A DNA stretch of 44,090 nt from an uncultured Pelagibacteraceae bacterium (GTDB lineage Bacteria; Pseudomonadota; Alphaproteobacteria; Pelagibacterales; Pelagibacteraceae), in assembly GCA_902623215.1 (NCBI GenBank), contig CACNSS010000009.1, positions 1 through 44,090 of the forward strand. The letters are read 5' to 3'. The position numbers were made by a program, and so were the translations under genes. Below the pieces are notes generated by a model, which saw only the letters and a program-made list of their open reading frames with translations, did not search any database and had not been told where the DNA came from. Positions 9,809 through 19,370 of this stretch are shown here, one piece after another (the first letter of the stretch is position 1; each line of letters opens with the position of its first letter).

Positions 9809-11140
9809 TTATTTTATTTTTTTTGATATGATATTAACACATTTAGATAAAAGTGTTTCATTTTCACTTTCTGCCATCACTCTTATTTTTGACTCAGTCC
9901 CTGATTTTCTGACTAAAATTCTTCCTTTACCCTTTATTAATTTTTCTGCAATTTTTATGGTTTTTTTTATTTCTGGTCTATTAATGATTCTTTTATCTTT
10001 GACGTTGATATTTTTTAAAAGCTGTGGTGTTTTTTTAAATTTATCAAAAAATTCACTTGCTTTTTTTCCCTTCCTTAAAGCAAAAAGAGCTTCTAAAGCA
10101 ACAAGTAAACCATCTCCTGTAGTTGCAAATTTCCCCAATATTATATGACCTGATTGCTCGCCACCAAGATTGAATTTAAATTTTTGCATTTTTTCTTTAA
10201 CATATCTGTCGCCAACATTAGCCCTAATAAATTTAATTTTCTGTGATTGAAAATATTTTTCTAGACCATAGTTAGACATTAAGGTGCCAACTACCCCCCC
10301 TTTTAACATTTTTTTATTTTTCCATCTTGTTGCTAAAGCAGCTATAATTTGATCTCCATCTATTATATTACTTTTCTCATCGCACATTATAATTCTATCA
10401 GCATCTCCATCCAAAGATATACCAATGTGGGCTTTATATTTTTTAACTACTGATCTAATTTTTCTCGGAAAAGTTGAGCCACATCTCTGGTTTATATTCA
10501 AACCATTTGGATTTACACCAATTGGTATAACTTGGGCTCCTAGTGATTTTAATAACTCAGGACCCGCTCTGTAACCAGCGCCATTGGCACAATCGATAAC
10601 AATTCTTATTCCTCTAAGATTAAACCCTTTTGGAAAATTTTTTTTTAGTATTTTAATGTATTTTTTTGTACCAGTTTCTAATCTTTTAACTCGTCCTAAT
10701 TTTTTAGGTTGAGAAAGATATTTTGAAATTTTTTTGTCTATAAGACTTTCAATTTTTTTTTCAATTTTATCTGATAATTTCATTCCATCAGGACCAAATA
10801 ACTTTAAACCATTGTCATAGTGTGGATTATGTGAAGCTGTAATCATTATTCCCATATTAGCTTTCATTTCTTTTGTAAGCATAGCCAATCCATTAGTTGG
10901 TAGAGGCCCAAAGGTATAAACATGCATACCAGCGGATGCTAAGCCTGAAACAAGAGCAGGTTCGAGTGTATAACCTGATAATCTAGTATCTTTAGCTATT
11001 ATAGCTATTTGTTTCTTTTTTTTCTGAGATTTGAAATAAGTTCCACTCGCAAGTCCAAATTTGAAAAACATGTCTCCATTTATATATTTACTATTGATAG
11101 CTCCTCTAATTCCGTCAGTTCCGAAATATTTTTTTGTCAT
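9809..11140 (-). CDS. glmM: Phosphoglucosamine mutase
   Basis: Converts glucosamine-6-phosphate to glucosamine-1-phosphate on the way to UDP-GlcNAc for peptidoglycan and lipopolysaccharide. The 443 residues are the usual length. The N-terminal KYFGTDGIRG, the phosphoserine loop TASHNPHYDNG (about 100-110), the metal-binding LDGDADR (about 240) and the C-terminal phosphate loop VRKSGTESKIRV are intact. It overlaps the folP stop by 1 base. The ftsH-folP-glmM order is widely conserved in proteobacteria and supports co-transcription. Confidence 0.96.
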   Translation of the reverse strand: MTKKYFGTDGIRGAINSKYINGDMFFKFGLASGTYFKSQKKKKQIAIIAKDTRLSGYTLEPALVSGLASAGMHVYTFGPLPTNGLAMLTKEMKANMGIMITASHNPHYDNGLKLFGPDGMKLSDKIEKKIESLIDKKISKYLSQPKKLGRVKRLETGTKKYIKILKKNFPKGFNLRGIRIVIDCANGAGYRAGPELLKSLGAQVIPIGVNPNGLNINQRCGSTFPRKIRSVVKKYKAHIGISLDGDADRIIMCDEKSNIIDGDQIIAALATRWKNKKMLKGGVVGTLMSNYGLEKYFQSQKIKFIRANVGDRYVKEKMQKFKFNLGGEQSGHIILGKFATTGDGLLVALEALFALRKGKKASEFFDKFKKTPQLLKNINVKDKRIINRPEIKKTIKIAEKLIKGKGRILVRKSGTESKIRVMAESENETLLSKCVNIISKKIK

Positions 11141-12192
11141 TAATTATTAATTAACTTACTAAAAACCTTAATTCCCTGCATTACTTCATTTACATCATGA
11201 ATTCTAAGTATTTGTACCCCTTGCATCATCAAAAATATTGAGGATGCCATTGTTCCACCAATTCTAGTATTGCTGTCATTTTTTTTAGATATTTCTTTGA
11301 TAAATCTTTTTCTAGAATTCCCTACAAGTATAGGGAAGCCAAGAGAATGGAAAATAGAAATTCCTCTAATTAAATTCATATTATGTTTCAAACTTTTTCC
11401 AAATCCAATACCAGGGTCTAAAATTATATTATTATGTTTAATACCCTTGGATCTTAGTAACTTAATTTTATGTTCAAAAAAATCATAAATATCTAATAAC
11501 TCATTTTTGTAATTAGGATTTTTTTGCATATTTTCCGGTATCCCCATGGAATGCTGGATAACAAATGGAATTTTATTTTTTTTCAAAACTTTTAAAGTTT
11601 TTGGATCGTAGTTTAATCCTGAAATATCATTTATTAACTTCACTCCTAATTCAATCCCCCTTTGCATAATTTTTGATTTTCTTGTGTCTAAAGAAATTGG
11701 TATTCTATTTACAATCAATTTTAAAATCTTATTTATTCTATTCCACTCATCTTTTTCATTAACTGGCATCGACCCTGGTCTGGTCGATTCTCCACCAACA
11801 TCAATTAAATCTGCTCCTTCTTTATATAAATTCATTGCGTGAATTATACCTTTTTTTTTTGTGTTAAATTTTCCCCCATCTGAAAAACTATCAGGAGTTA
11901 AATTCAATACTCCTAATATATTTGGTATCTTTTTAAAATTTAAGTTTGAAAAGTTTCTTTTTCTTGAGTTAATTTTTTTTATATCAGAATTTACTTTTTT
12001 CCTCAATTTCTTTGACAAATTTCTAATTTGATTTATGGAAATTTTTTTTTTTGATTTTCTAGTAATTATTTCTAAATGATCAAAAGATATTTCTTTTATT
12101 TGATGTAAAGATATAGATTTTTTTTTCTTTACTAATTCTTTTGAGAGATTGCCGTAGTAGAAATTACACGCTCTTGTGTAATATCTTTTCAT
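11140..12192 (-). CDS. folP: Dihydropteroate synthase
   Basis: Condenses p-aminobenzoate with dihydropterin pyrophosphate to give dihydropteroate in folate synthesis. The core (about 90-350) has GVLNLTPDSFSDGG, DLIDVGGESTRPGS, ISLDTRK, LINDISG, FVIQHSMG, ILDPGIGFGKS and GNSRKRF, all typical pterin-binding-site motifs. The protein is 350 residues, about 70 longer than E. coli FolP, because of a lysine-rich N-terminal extension without a recognised domain. It starts 6 bases after the ftsH stop. The extension may be a degenerate N-terminal module seen in some alphaproteobacterial FolP proteins; its function is unknown. Confidence 0.93.
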   Translation of the reverse strand: MKRYYTRACNFYYGNLSKELVKKKKSISLHQIKEISFDHLEIITRKSKKKISINQIRNLSKKLRKKVNSDIKKINSRKRNFSNLNFKKIPNILGVLNLTPDSFSDGGKFNTKKKGIIHAMNLYKEGADLIDVGGESTRPGSMPVNEKDEWNRINKILKLIVNRIPISLDTRKSKIMQRGIELGVKLINDISGLNYDPKTLKVLKKNKIPFVIQHSMGIPENMQKNPNYKNELLDIYDFFEHKIKLLRSKGIKHNNIILDPGIGFGKSLKHNMNLIRGISIFHSLGFPILVGNSRKRFIKEISKKNDSNTRIGGTMASSIFLMMQGVQILRIHDVNEVMQGIKVFSKLINN

Positions 12193-12198
12193 TATGAA

Positions 12199-14106
12199 TT
12201 AATGAACGATTTTTGGTTTTAGACCCATTGCGCCTAAAGCAGAACTTTTATCATCCTTGTCATCTTGTTTTTCCGATAATTTATCTTTTGGATAAACATT
12301 TTTATTAATAATGTTTTCGATTTCCTCTCCAGTCAAAGTCTCATAAGTCATTAACGCCTTGGCAATTTTATGTAGATCGTCTATTTTTTCAGTTAATATT
12401 TTTTTTGCCTGATTATAACCTTCATCGACAAGCTTTCTTATTTCTTTATCAATTTTTTGAGCAACAGCCTCTGATACAGACTGTGTCTGTGTGACTGATC
12501 TGCCTAAAAATACCTCTTCTTGGTTTTCACCATATTCGACTGGTCCCATTTCCTCACTCATACCATACTTAGTTACCATAGCTCTTGCAAGTTGGGTTGC
12601 TTGATTTATATCGGATCCTGTCCCTCCACCAGCACCTGTGGTAATATCATCTTTGCCAAAAATAAGTTCTTCTGCCACTCTGCCACCAAAGCACACTGCT
12701 AACCTAGCTTTAAGATATTTTATTGAGTAACCATGCTTATCTCTCTCAGGCAGATTCATTACCATTCCTAAAGCTCTTCCTCTAGGAATTATTGTTGCTT
12801 TATGAATTGGATCATAACTAGGCATATTAAATGAGACCAACGCATGCCCACCTTCGTGGTAAGCTGTAAGTTTTTTCTCATCCTCGGTCATAACCATCGA
12901 CCTTCTTTCAGCACCCATCATTACTTTATCTTTTGCTTCCTCAAATTCCGTTAAAGTAACTATTCTCTTATTTTTTCTTGCAGCTAACAATGCTGCCTCG
13001 TTAACAATATTTGCCAAGTCTGCTCCTGAAAAACCTGGGGTACCTCTTGCAATGGTTCTTAAATTTACATCTGGAGCCATCTTAATTTTTTTTACATGCA
13101 CTTTTAATATTTTTTCTCTACCTATAATATCAGGATTTGAAACAACAACTTGTCTATCAAATCTTCCTGGTCTTAGCAAAGCAGGGTCCAAAACATCTGG
13201 TCTATTAGTTGCGGCGATTATAATTACACCTTCGTTAGTATCAAACCCATCCATTTCTACCAAAAGCTGATTAAGTGTTTGCTCTCTTTCATCATTTCCG
13301 CCACCTAAACCTGCACCACGACTTCTACCAACAGCATCAATTTCATCAATAAAAATTATACAAGGGGAATTTTTTTTACCTTGTTCAAACATATCTCTTA
13401 CTCTAGATGCACCAACTCCAACAAACATTTCTACGAAATCTGATCCTGATATCGTAAAAAATGGTACACCAGCCTCCCCAGCAATAGCTCTGGCAAGTAA
13501 AGTCTTTCCAGTTCCAGGGGGGCCAACTAATAAAGCACCTCTAGGAATTTTACCACCAAGTTTACTGAATTTTTTTGGATCTTTTAAAAATTCAACTATT
13601 TCCTCTACTTCCTCTTTGGCTTCCTCCACACCAGCAACATCATTAAAAGTTACTTTCCCCTTAAGTTCATTCATCATTTTTGCTTTTGATCTACCAAAAC
13701 CCATGGCTCCACCTTTGCCACCTTGCATTTGTCTCATAAAAAAAATCCAAACTGCGATCAACAACAACATTGGAAACCAAGAAAGCAATACACCAAATAA
13801 TGATGGCATTTTTTCTTCAATAGGAGCTGCGGAAATACTCACACCTTTCTCAGAAAGTTTTTCTATTAGATTTGGATCATTAGGTGAATATGTAGTAAAA
13901 TTATTTCCATTAGAATAAGTGCCTTTAATATTGTTGCCCTGAATTTCAACTTTAACAACCTCTCCATTATCCACTGCTGTTAAAAATTCAGAGAAAATTA
14001 CTTTATTATTTCCACGAATATTTGACTGTGGATTTTTAAACATATTATAAAGACCTATAGTTAAAAAAACTATTACAGCCCACATCGCTAGATTTTTAAG
14101 ATTCAT
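12199..14106 (-). CDS. ftsH: Membrane-bound ATP-dependent zinc protease FtsH
   Basis: A hexameric inner-membrane AAA protease that degrades misfolded membrane proteins and regulators, classically including RpoH and LpxC. Two membrane segments lie at about 5-21 and 105-124, with a short periplasmic domain between them. The AAA module has Walker A GPPGTGKT (195-202), Walker [10 protein letters not shown] (about 250) and the second region of homology [18 protein letters not shown] (301-318). The zinc site is HEGGH (417-421), with the downstream acidic ligand in the TGSDINQAT segment. The 635-residue length is normal. There is no Shine-Dalgarno before the ATG, and a sigma-32-type promoter lies immediately upstream. 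Confidence 0.97.
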   Translation of the reverse strand: MNLKNLAMWAVIVFLTIGLYNMFKNPQSNIRGNNKVIFSEFLTAVDNGEVVKVEIQGNNIKGTYSNGNNFTTYSPNDPNLIEKLSEKGVSISAAPIEEKMPSLFGVLLSWFPMLLLIAVWIFFMRQMQGGKGGAMGFGRSKAKMMNELKGKVTFNDVAGVEEAKEEVEEIVEFLKDPKKFSKLGGKIPRGALLVGPPGTGKTLLARAIAGEAGVPFFTISGSDFVEMFVGVGASRVRDMFEQGKKNSPCIIFIDEIDAVGRSRGAGLGGGNDEREQTLNQLLVEMDGFDTNEGVIIIAATNRPDVLDPALLRPGRFDRQVVVSNPDIIGREKILKVHVKKIKMAPDVNLRTIARGTPGFSGADLANIVNEAALLAARKNKRIVTLTEFEEAKDKVMMGAERRSMVMTEDEKKLTAYHEGGHALVSFNMPSYDPIHKATIIPRGRALGMVMNLPERDKHGYSIKYLKARLAVCFGGRVAEELIFGKDDITTGAGGGTGSDINQATQLARAMVTKYGMSEEMGPVEYGENQEEVFLGRSVTQTQSVSEAVAQKIDKEIRKLVDEGYNQAKKILTEKIDDLHKIAKALMTYETLTGEEIENIINKNVYPKDKLSEKQDDKDDKSSALGAMGLKPKIVH

Positions 14107-14112
14107 GAGTGT

Positions 14113-14141
14113 AAAATAAGAGTTATTTTAAATTTAACAAG
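14113..14141 (-). promoter_or_regulatory. Candidate sigma-32 (RpoH) promoter of ftsH
   Basis: On the minus strand the tilS-ftsH gap contains CTTG (14141-14138), then 17 bases, then CTTATTTT (14120-14113). This matches the alphaproteobacterial heat-shock consensus CTTG-N17/18-CYTATnT. The predicted start site falls within a few bases of the ftsH ATG at 14106, and no Shine-Dalgarno is present, so the transcript would be leaderless or nearly so. ftsH is a classical sigma-32 target and rpoH is in the same window. The match is by eye only. Confidence 0.5.
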
Positions 14142-14170
14142 TGACAATTTTGGTAATTATCAATAAAAAA

Positions 14171-15199
14171 TTAATGTTCTTTTGAAATTATTACTGTTTG
14201 GTTGACTTTTTGAATGATACAGTTGCCCAATGTGCACCTAAAAGATGCATTTTTTTGAATATCTTTAATAACTCTATCAATTTTTTTTCCCCTGGGAGCA
14301 TAATAATTTTTACCTACTAAATTTATAGAGTCAGATAATGATCTAAATACTATTTCATATGGTTGGTCAAAAAATTTATCATTAATTACTAGTTGTTTTT
14401 CATTATGCGAAAAAAATGTATTGCTTTGCAAATTTTTATTAACATAATAATCAATCACGTCGTTTGATCTTTTTAAATAAATAATAGTATCATTAAACTT
14501 TTTTTGACTTAAACCATCATTTTTAAGTCCCTTTAAAAGTTTTCTTACTCTAACTCTTAGAAATTTATCTTCATCATTTGTTGGATCAGTGACATAAAAA
14601 CCAAAAACTTTTTTTGATACCACTATTAAATCTTCCTTTTTTTGATTTATAAGAGGTCTTAAAACTGTAATGTTGCCAATCTTTGTTTTTTTACCAAACG
14701 AGATCAAACCCTTTAATCCACTTCCTCTAAGAATTCTTATAAAAAAATTTTCAAATAAATCTTCTTGATGGTGTCCTAAAAGAATGTTGGTTATCTTAAA
14801 TTTTTTACATCTTGAAAATAGAAATTCTAATCTTTTTGCTCTCGCTGAAGATTGAATATTATTTTTTGGTTTAGTTCCACGCCAACTTAAAATTTCTGCA
14901 TTTATGTGAAGTTTTTTGAGTATCTTTTTTACATGTTTTGCTTCAGCAGTAGATTCAGCTCTTAATTTATGATCAATAATATAATACTTAACTTTTAGTT
15001 TATTTTTAATCGAATAAATTTTAGACAAAAAAGCTAAAGCAAGGCTATCAGGACCTCCAGAAACAGCGACGATGAAGTTATCTTCTACATCTAAAAGTTT
15101 TTCAAATTTTTTATAGATGTGGTCTACTTTACTATCATTTAATTTATTTTTTAAAATTTTAGGAATTTTGGTTTTTGCACTCAAATTTTTGAGACTCAT
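14171..15199 (-). CDS. tilS: tRNA(Ile)-lysidine synthase
   Basis: Converts C34 of the CAU-anticodon tRNA-Ile to lysidine so that it reads AUA, a frequent codon in an AT-rich genome. The N-terminal PP-loop motif is VAVSGGPDSLAL (about 42-53); IDHKLRAES and GHHQEDLFENFFIRILRGSG follow, diagnostic of TilS. It has 342 residues, shorter than E. coli TilS (432), with a reduced C-terminal region. The start ATG lies inside the end of cpoB (41-base overlap); the only other plausible nearby start is TTG at codon 5. The cpoB-tilS-ftsH order is typical of alphaproteobacteria. Confidence 0.93.
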   Translation of the reverse strand: MSLKNLSAKTKIPKILKNKLNDSKVDHIYKKFEKLLDVEDNFIVAVSGGPDSLALAFLSKIYSIKNKLKVKYYIIDHKLRAESTAEAKHVKKILKKLHINAEILSWRGTKPKNNIQSSARAKRLEFLFSRCKKFKITNILLGHHQEDLFENFFIRILRGSGLKGLISFGKKTKIGNITVLRPLINQKKEDLIVVSKKVFGFYVTDPTNDEDKFLRVRVRKLLKGLKNDGLSQKKFNDTIIYLKRSNDVIDYYVNKNLQSNTFFSHNEKQLVINDKFFDQPYEIVFRSLSDSINLVGKNYYAPRGKKIDRVIKDIQKNASFRCTLGNCIIQKVNQTVIISKEH

Positions 15200-16139
15200 A
15201 TTTAGCTTTTTGAATCACGGACTGATTTGCGTCAGGATATTGTTTTGCAACACCATTAATCATTTTACATCCTTGATCTTTTTCTCCAATCTGAACCATT
15301 GATACACCTAACTTCAATAAGTTTACAGGAGCTTTTTCACCCTTTGGGTATTTTTGATATCCCTCAAGATATGCAGATGCTGCATCCGAATAAAGTTGTC
15401 TAATTCTAAAAGTTTCAGCATACCAATATTGCGCATTACCAGCAAGTTTATGATCTGGATTTGTTTGCACGAATTCTCTAAAGGCTCTTTCAGCAGTGGA
15501 ATAATCTCCAACTTTTAAAAAACTTGTCGCAAACTCATATTGAGACTCTGGAGACTCACTGGGAAGAATTTTTTCTTCAACTTGAAAGGACTCGGTAATT
15601 ATGGTTGCAGTAGTGTCAATTGATTGTGTCTGTTGTGTGGTTTCATTTGTGTTACTGTCCTTATATGAAATTGAACCCAAGTCTTGTGGCTGTGAGCTGC
15701 CAGGCAAAATTTTATTTTTAATCTCATTTTTAGCTAAATTCTTTACACTGTTATTATTAATAGAAGCATTTTCTAAGTCTTGAAATCTTATTTGATTGTC
15801 TGATTGAACTTTTGATAATCTATTAGATAATTTGTCAAGTTTAAAATTTATTTCCTCAAACTTGTTTGTTAGAATTTGAAATTGATTTTCAATTTCAGAT
15901 AGTTTTAAAAGATGTCTTGTTAACACATCCTCAGAGTTTATGTCTGAAGAAGTGGTAGAGTTATTATTATTTTGAGAATTATTTGTGTCTGAATAAACTG
16001 CTCTTTCAAGAGTTTTAATATCTTTTTGTAGCTGCTCTAAAGTTTCATATATATTATGATTATCAGCTAATAAATGTGGCGTATAAAAAATATAAAATAT
16101 TAAAATACTTTTTCTAAATTTTTTAATAAACTGATCCAT
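15159..16139 (-). CDS. cpoB: Tol-Pal system periplasmic protein CpoB (YbgF)
   Basis: A periplasmic partner of Tol-Pal that coordinates peptidoglycan synthesis with outer-membrane constriction. From the ATG at 16139 the protein has 326 residues. It begins with a basic N-region and hydrophobic signal peptide ending near LLADN, then a coiled-coil region (heptad-like, about 35-125), a low-complexity Asn/Ser/Thr linker, and C-terminal tetratricopeptide repeats (YEFATSFLKVGDYSTAERAF, then AQYWYAETFRIRQ). An in-frame ATG 48 bases upstream lies in the loop of the pal terminator and is a poor choice. It overlaps tilS by 41 bases. Confidence 0.9.
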   Translation of the reverse strand: MDQFIKKFRKSILIFYIFYTPHLLADNHNIYETLEQLQKDIKTLERAVYSDTNNSQNNNNSTTSSDINSEDVLTRHLLKLSEIENQFQILTNKFEEINFKLDKLSNRLSKVQSDNQIRFQDLENASINNNSVKNLAKNEIKNKILPGSSQPQDLGSISYKDSNTNETTQQTQSIDTTATIITESFQVEEKILPSESPESQYEFATSFLKVGDYSTAERAFREFVQTNPDHKLAGNAQYWYAETFRIRQLYSDAASAYLEGYQKYPKGEKAPVNLLKLGVSMVQIGEKDQGCKMINGVAKQYPDANQSVIQKAKYESQKFECKNQNS

Positions 16140-16166
16140 ATTAAACTTTATTATTAAAATGATGGC

Positions 16167-16205
16167 AAAAAAAAGACCCCTAAACAAAATTAAATGTTTA
16201 GGGGT
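16167..16205 (-). terminator. Rho-independent terminator after pal
   Basis: A perfect 11-base stem, ACCCCTAAACA (16176-16186) with TGTTTAGGGGT (16195-16205), encloses an 8-base loop. On the plus strand it is preceded by eight A residues (16167-16174), which become a U8 tract on the minus-strand transcript. It lies 13 bases after the pal stop, so it ends the tol-pal transcript before cpoB. It is the clearest intrinsic terminator in the window. Confidence 0.9.
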
Positions 16206-16218
16206 TAAAGTTAAAAAA

Positions 16219-16698
16219 TTAGTTTGCTTTTACTGTTACTGATCTTCTGTTTTTTGACCAGGCTAAAGGGTTTGATCCTGAGTCTACAGGACGCTCTTTT
16301 CCATAACTTAAAACAGAAATTCTGTCTGAAGAAATTCCATAAGTCATCAAATAATCTTTAGCAGCATTTGCTCTTCTTTCTCCAAGAGCTAAGTTATACT
16401 CTCTTGTGCCTCTTTCGTCTGCATGCCCTTCAAGTACAACTGTAATTTTAGAATTTTTTCTTAAATATGCAGCTTGCTTTCTTAAAGTTTCTCTTGAAGC
16501 TGTTGTCAAAACTGACTCATTGGTTGCGAAAAATACTCTATCAGGAACTCCTGATGCTAAATACTCAACAGTGTCAGTGCCAGTGTAAACATCTCCTTGC
16601 ATCTGGCCTGTAGTTTTTTTTGACGTCGCACAAGCGGTGAGTGCAAAACATGCTAAAACTATTAATAATGTGTTTTTTAGAATTTTGTTTAATTTCAT
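16219..16698 (-). CDS. pal: Peptidoglycan-associated outer-membrane lipoprotein Pal
   Basis: A lipoprotein anchored in the outer membrane that binds peptidoglycan and TolB. From the ATG at 16698, preceded by GGAGC with 4 bases between (the best Shine-Dalgarno nearby), it has 159 residues. The signal peptide ends in the lipobox LTAC, giving Cys23 as the lipidated residue. The OmpA-like domain follows, with FFATNESVL, VVLEGHADERGTREYNLALGERRA (split here as the two halves VVLEGHADERG and REYNLALGERRA) and ISYGK-type residues near the end. A longer in-frame start at 16740 would spoil the signal peptide. The gene ends the tolQ-R-A-B-pal unit and is followed by a strong terminator. Confidence 0.95.
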   Translation of the reverse strand: MKLNKILKNTLLIVLACFALTACATSKKTTGQMQGDVYTGTDTVEYLASGVPDRVFFATNESVLTTASRETLRKQAAYLRKNSKITVVLEGHADERGTREYNLALGERRANAAKDYLMTYGISSDRISVLSYGKERPVDSGSNPLAWSKNRRSVTVKAN

Positions 16699-16783
16699 TA
16701 TTGCTCCTTGATCAATATTTCTTATACTTAACTTTTTCACAACTAAATAGATGTTTCAAGTTAAAAAATCAAGATAAATTGAT

Positions 16784-18127
16784 TTAATTGCTTAATAATG
16801 ATGACCATGATGGGTCAGAGGCATCTGTGGGGGTTTTTACCATCCTCTCGTTATAGCCCGTCAAATCAATAGACCATAATTTAGCAGAAAATCCCTCCCC
16901 TTTATCATCAGTTTTAGTCTCTCTATAAAAAATTAAAACTCTTCCATTAGGAGACCAAGATGGTGCCTCTTGATAAAAATTTTCAGTCAAAAGTCTCTCC
17001 CCACTACCATCTGTTCTCATGACGCCAATATAAAATTTACCTTTATGAAGTTTTGTAAATGCTATTAAGTCTCCTCTGGGTGACCAAACAGGAGTTCCAT
17101 ATAAACCTTTACCAAATGAAATTCTTTTGACGTTACTTCCATCACTTTTCATTACGTAAATTTGTTGATAACCACTTCTATCAGAATTAAAACAAATAAA
17201 CTTGCCATCCGGGGAAAAGGAGGGAGAGGTATCAATTGAAGGGTGATTAGTAATTTTTTCTACAATACGATTTTCTAAATCCATAGTGTAAATTTCTGAA
17301 TTACCATCTTTAGCAAAACTCATTATAATTTTTTTTCCGTCAGGTGAAAAGCGTGGTGCAAAAGTCATCCCAGGGAAATCACCAACAACTTCCTGCATTC
17401 CCGTTTCAATATCTAAAAGATATACCCTAGGTAAGTTTCTAAAATAGGAGAGATAAGTAACCATTTGACTGGTTGGGTTAAACCTGGGTGTTAAAACAAG
17501 CTCATTACCTAATGTTAAAAATTTATTATTCGCTCCATCTTGATCCATTATTGCTAGTTTTTTGATACGTTTTGTTTTTGGACCTTCCTCTGCAACATAA
17601 ATTATTCTTGTATCAAAATAACCTTTTTCTCCAGTCAATCTTTGATAAACTTTGTCAGTTATAATGTGTCCAACTCTTCTCCAGTTTGTTGGAACAGTTG
17701 TGAAAGCCAGCGCAACCATTTCCTTTCCAGCAAGTACATCCCAAAGTCTAAACTCAACCCGCAATTTTTCATCTTTGTAACTTACTTTTCCAGTAATTAA
17801 TGCTTGAGCTTTAATTAAATTCCAATCTTCAAATCTTGGCTTTAAATTTGCAATATCAGGCGCTTGTAAAAATGCGTCTTTATTTAATGGATTAAAAAGA
17901 CCAGATGTTTTTAAGTTTACTTCAATTATCTTTGAAATTTCATCACCAATATTTTTTTTTTTTAAAATTTTCTCAAAGTTTTGTCTTGAATTTTCATCAA
18001 TTGATAGAGGTGATACTGCTATGGGAAGTGGGGCTAGATTTCCTCTAGTAATATCAACTTCAATGAGACTAAAACTTTTTGAAGGGATTATTATCAAAAA
18101 AATGATTATCTTTATAAAAATTTTCAT
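16784..18127 (-). CDS. tolB: Tol-Pal system periplasmic beta-propeller TolB
   Basis: The 447-residue periplasmic protein links Pal to TolA. A signal peptide occupies about residues 1-20. The N-terminal domain has the typical [11 protein letters not shown] and ALITGKVSY stretches. The C-terminal propeller is built from repeats of the type [40 protein letters not shown] and [12 protein letters not shown]. It starts 9 bases after the tolA stop and lies 85 bases before pal. Length and domain order are normal. Confidence 0.96.
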   Translation of the reverse strand: MKIFIKIIIFLIIIPSKSFSLIEVDITRGNLAPLPIAVSPLSIDENSRQNFEKILKKKNIGDEISKIIEVNLKTSGLFNPLNKDAFLQAPDIANLKPRFEDWNLIKAQALITGKVSYKDEKLRVEFRLWDVLAGKEMVALAFTTVPTNWRRVGHIITDKVYQRLTGEKGYFDTRIIYVAEEGPKTKRIKKLAIMDQDGANNKFLTLGNELVLTPRFNPTSQMVTYLSYFRNLPRVYLLDIETGMQEVVGDFPGMTFAPRFSPDGKKIIMSFAKDGNSEIYTMDLENRIVEKITNHPSIDTSPSFSPDGKFICFNSDRSGYQQIYVMKSDGSNVKRISFGKGLYGTPVWSPRGDLIAFTKLHKGKFYIGVMRTDGSGERLLTENFYQEAPSWSPNGRVLIFYRETKTDDKGEGFSAKLWSIDLTGYNERMVKTPTDASDPSWSSLLSN

Positions 18128-18136
18128 AATTTTATG

Positions 18137-18946
18137 TTATCCCTCTAACATTTCTCTTGCATCAAAATTCAATTGCAATTCTTTCCACCTCTCATAACCT
18201 GTGGTTGGAACCCTTAGTGGTTGACATAATTTCACCGCTCTGAGTGCACTTTCTGCTAATACTTTATAAAAACCTTGTCCAGGTTTATTCATTCTTGCAT
18301 GATCTATAATTTCTGATTTAGCTACCGTACCATCTCGTTTTAATTGCAATTTAATTCTAACTAACAAATTCTCGTTGTAAGGTAAACCTAAAGGTATGCT
18401 CCAGCATCCAAATATTTGTGCCTTAAGAGCATCCTCCTCGCTTAGAGATAGTCCTGCATTTTCAACATTCCTTTTTTGATCTTGGGTAACTTTATCATCT
18501 TTCTTTGTTGTTTCAGCTGTTTCCTCTTTTGACTTATCAATCAATGCCGCTATGTTGTTTGGATCAAAAAGCTCGTCTTTTTCAAACTCTGAAACTTGCT
18601 TAACTTCATTGTCTACAACCTCAGGATTTTGCTTATCCTCTTTGAGTTCTTTTTCATATTTGACAAGATTATCGGGCATTGGAACAGAGTCAGGTTTTAT
18701 TTTTTTTACTTTTTTGGGTGGGGCCTGCTCAGATACCAATTTTTCCTCTTTTTTTTTTACCTCTTCTATAATTTTTTTTGCTTTAGGAGCAAAAGGAATA
18801 TTTGTTTTATCTGTAATTTGTATTAATTCTATGGATACAATTGGAGGAAGATCAATGGGTTTTTTTGTTAAGAATGGTAGACTCATGGCAGTTAAAAATA
18901 TAAATACTGCATGTAAAAAAGAAGATATAATTACACTCCTATTCAA
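18137..18946 (-). CDS. tolA: TolA-like energy-transducing protein
   Basis: A 269-residue protein with one N-terminal membrane anchor (about 5-25), a charged Lys/Glu/Pro-rich periplasmic stalk (about 50-165), and a C-terminal TolA/TonB-like domain with two cysteines (about 180 and 240). TolA transmits proton-motive force from TolQR to TolB-Pal. It is shorter than E. coli TolA (421). The start is TTG, well supported by AAGGTGAG a few bases upstream, which lies in the end of tolR. Position between tolR and tolB is diagnostic; the sequence itself is weakly conserved, as is usual for TolA. Confidence 0.88.
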   Translation of the reverse strand: MNRSVIISSFLHAVFIFLTAMSLPFLTKKPIDLPPIVSIELIQITDKTNIPFAPKAKKIIEEVKKKEEKLVSEQAPPKKVKKIKPDSVPMPDNLVKYEKELKEDKQNPEVVDNEVKQVSEFEKDELFDPNNIAALIDKSKEETAETTKKDDKVTQDQKRNVENAGLSLSEEDALKAQIFGCWSIPLGLPYNENLLVRIKLQLKRDGTVAKSEIIDHARMNKPGQGFYKVLAESALRAVKLCQPLRVPTTGYERWKELQLNFDAREMLEG

Positions 18947-18950
18947 TTTC

Positions 18951-19367
18951 TCACCTTTCCTTATATGGCTCTGAAATCAAAGCTACTTTTGTAAAACCTG
19001 ATCCAGATAAAAGACCCATAATTTCAAGCACTCTACCATAGTTTATAGTTTTATCCCCCCTTACATATATTCGAGTATCAGTTCTATTTTTTGAGACAGC
19101 TAAGACCTTTGCAATTATTTTTTCATATTCTACTTTTGACTCTTGTATGAAAATTTCTCCTTTAGAATTAATTGATAACGTCAATGGTTCAGCTTCCTCT
19201 GGAAGTGAGTCTGCAGAACTTTCAGGTAAATCAACTTGCACACCAACCGTCAGTAGTGGAGCTGTAACCATAAATATAATTAAAAGAACAAGCATTACGT
19301 CTACAAATGGTGTAACATTTATTTCACTCATAGGTTCTTTCGATGATCGATTAAACTTAAAAGCCAT
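18951..19367 (-). CDS. tolR: Tol-Pal system inner-membrane protein TolR (ExbD family)
   Basis: A 138-residue ExbD/TolR protein. It has one membrane helix near residues 20-40 with the key aspartate in the motif INVTPFVDVMLVLLIIFMV (the Asp of FVDVM is the proton-carrying residue of the family), and a periplasmic domain ending in the peptidoglycan-binding region. It forms the TolQ5-TolR2 proton channel. It starts 3 bases after the tolQ stop, and its 3' end carries the Shine-Dalgarno for tolA. Confidence 0.95.
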   Translation of the reverse strand: MAFKFNRSSKEPMSEINVTPFVDVMLVLLIIFMVTAPLLTVGVQVDLPESSADSLPEEAEPLTLSINSKGEIFIQESKVEYEKIIAKVLAVSKNRTDTRIYVRGDKTINYGRVLEIMGLLSGSGFTKVALISEPYKER

Positions 19368-19370
19368 TAA

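Noticed and set aside
16140..16187. Longer start for CpoB at 16187.
   Set aside because: It would begin in the loop next to the pal terminator stem and put 16 extra hydrophobic residues before a normal signal peptide.
16699..16740. Longer start for Pal at 16740.
   Set aside because: GGAGC sits at the right distance before the ATG at 16698, and the shorter form has a standard lipoprotein signal peptide.
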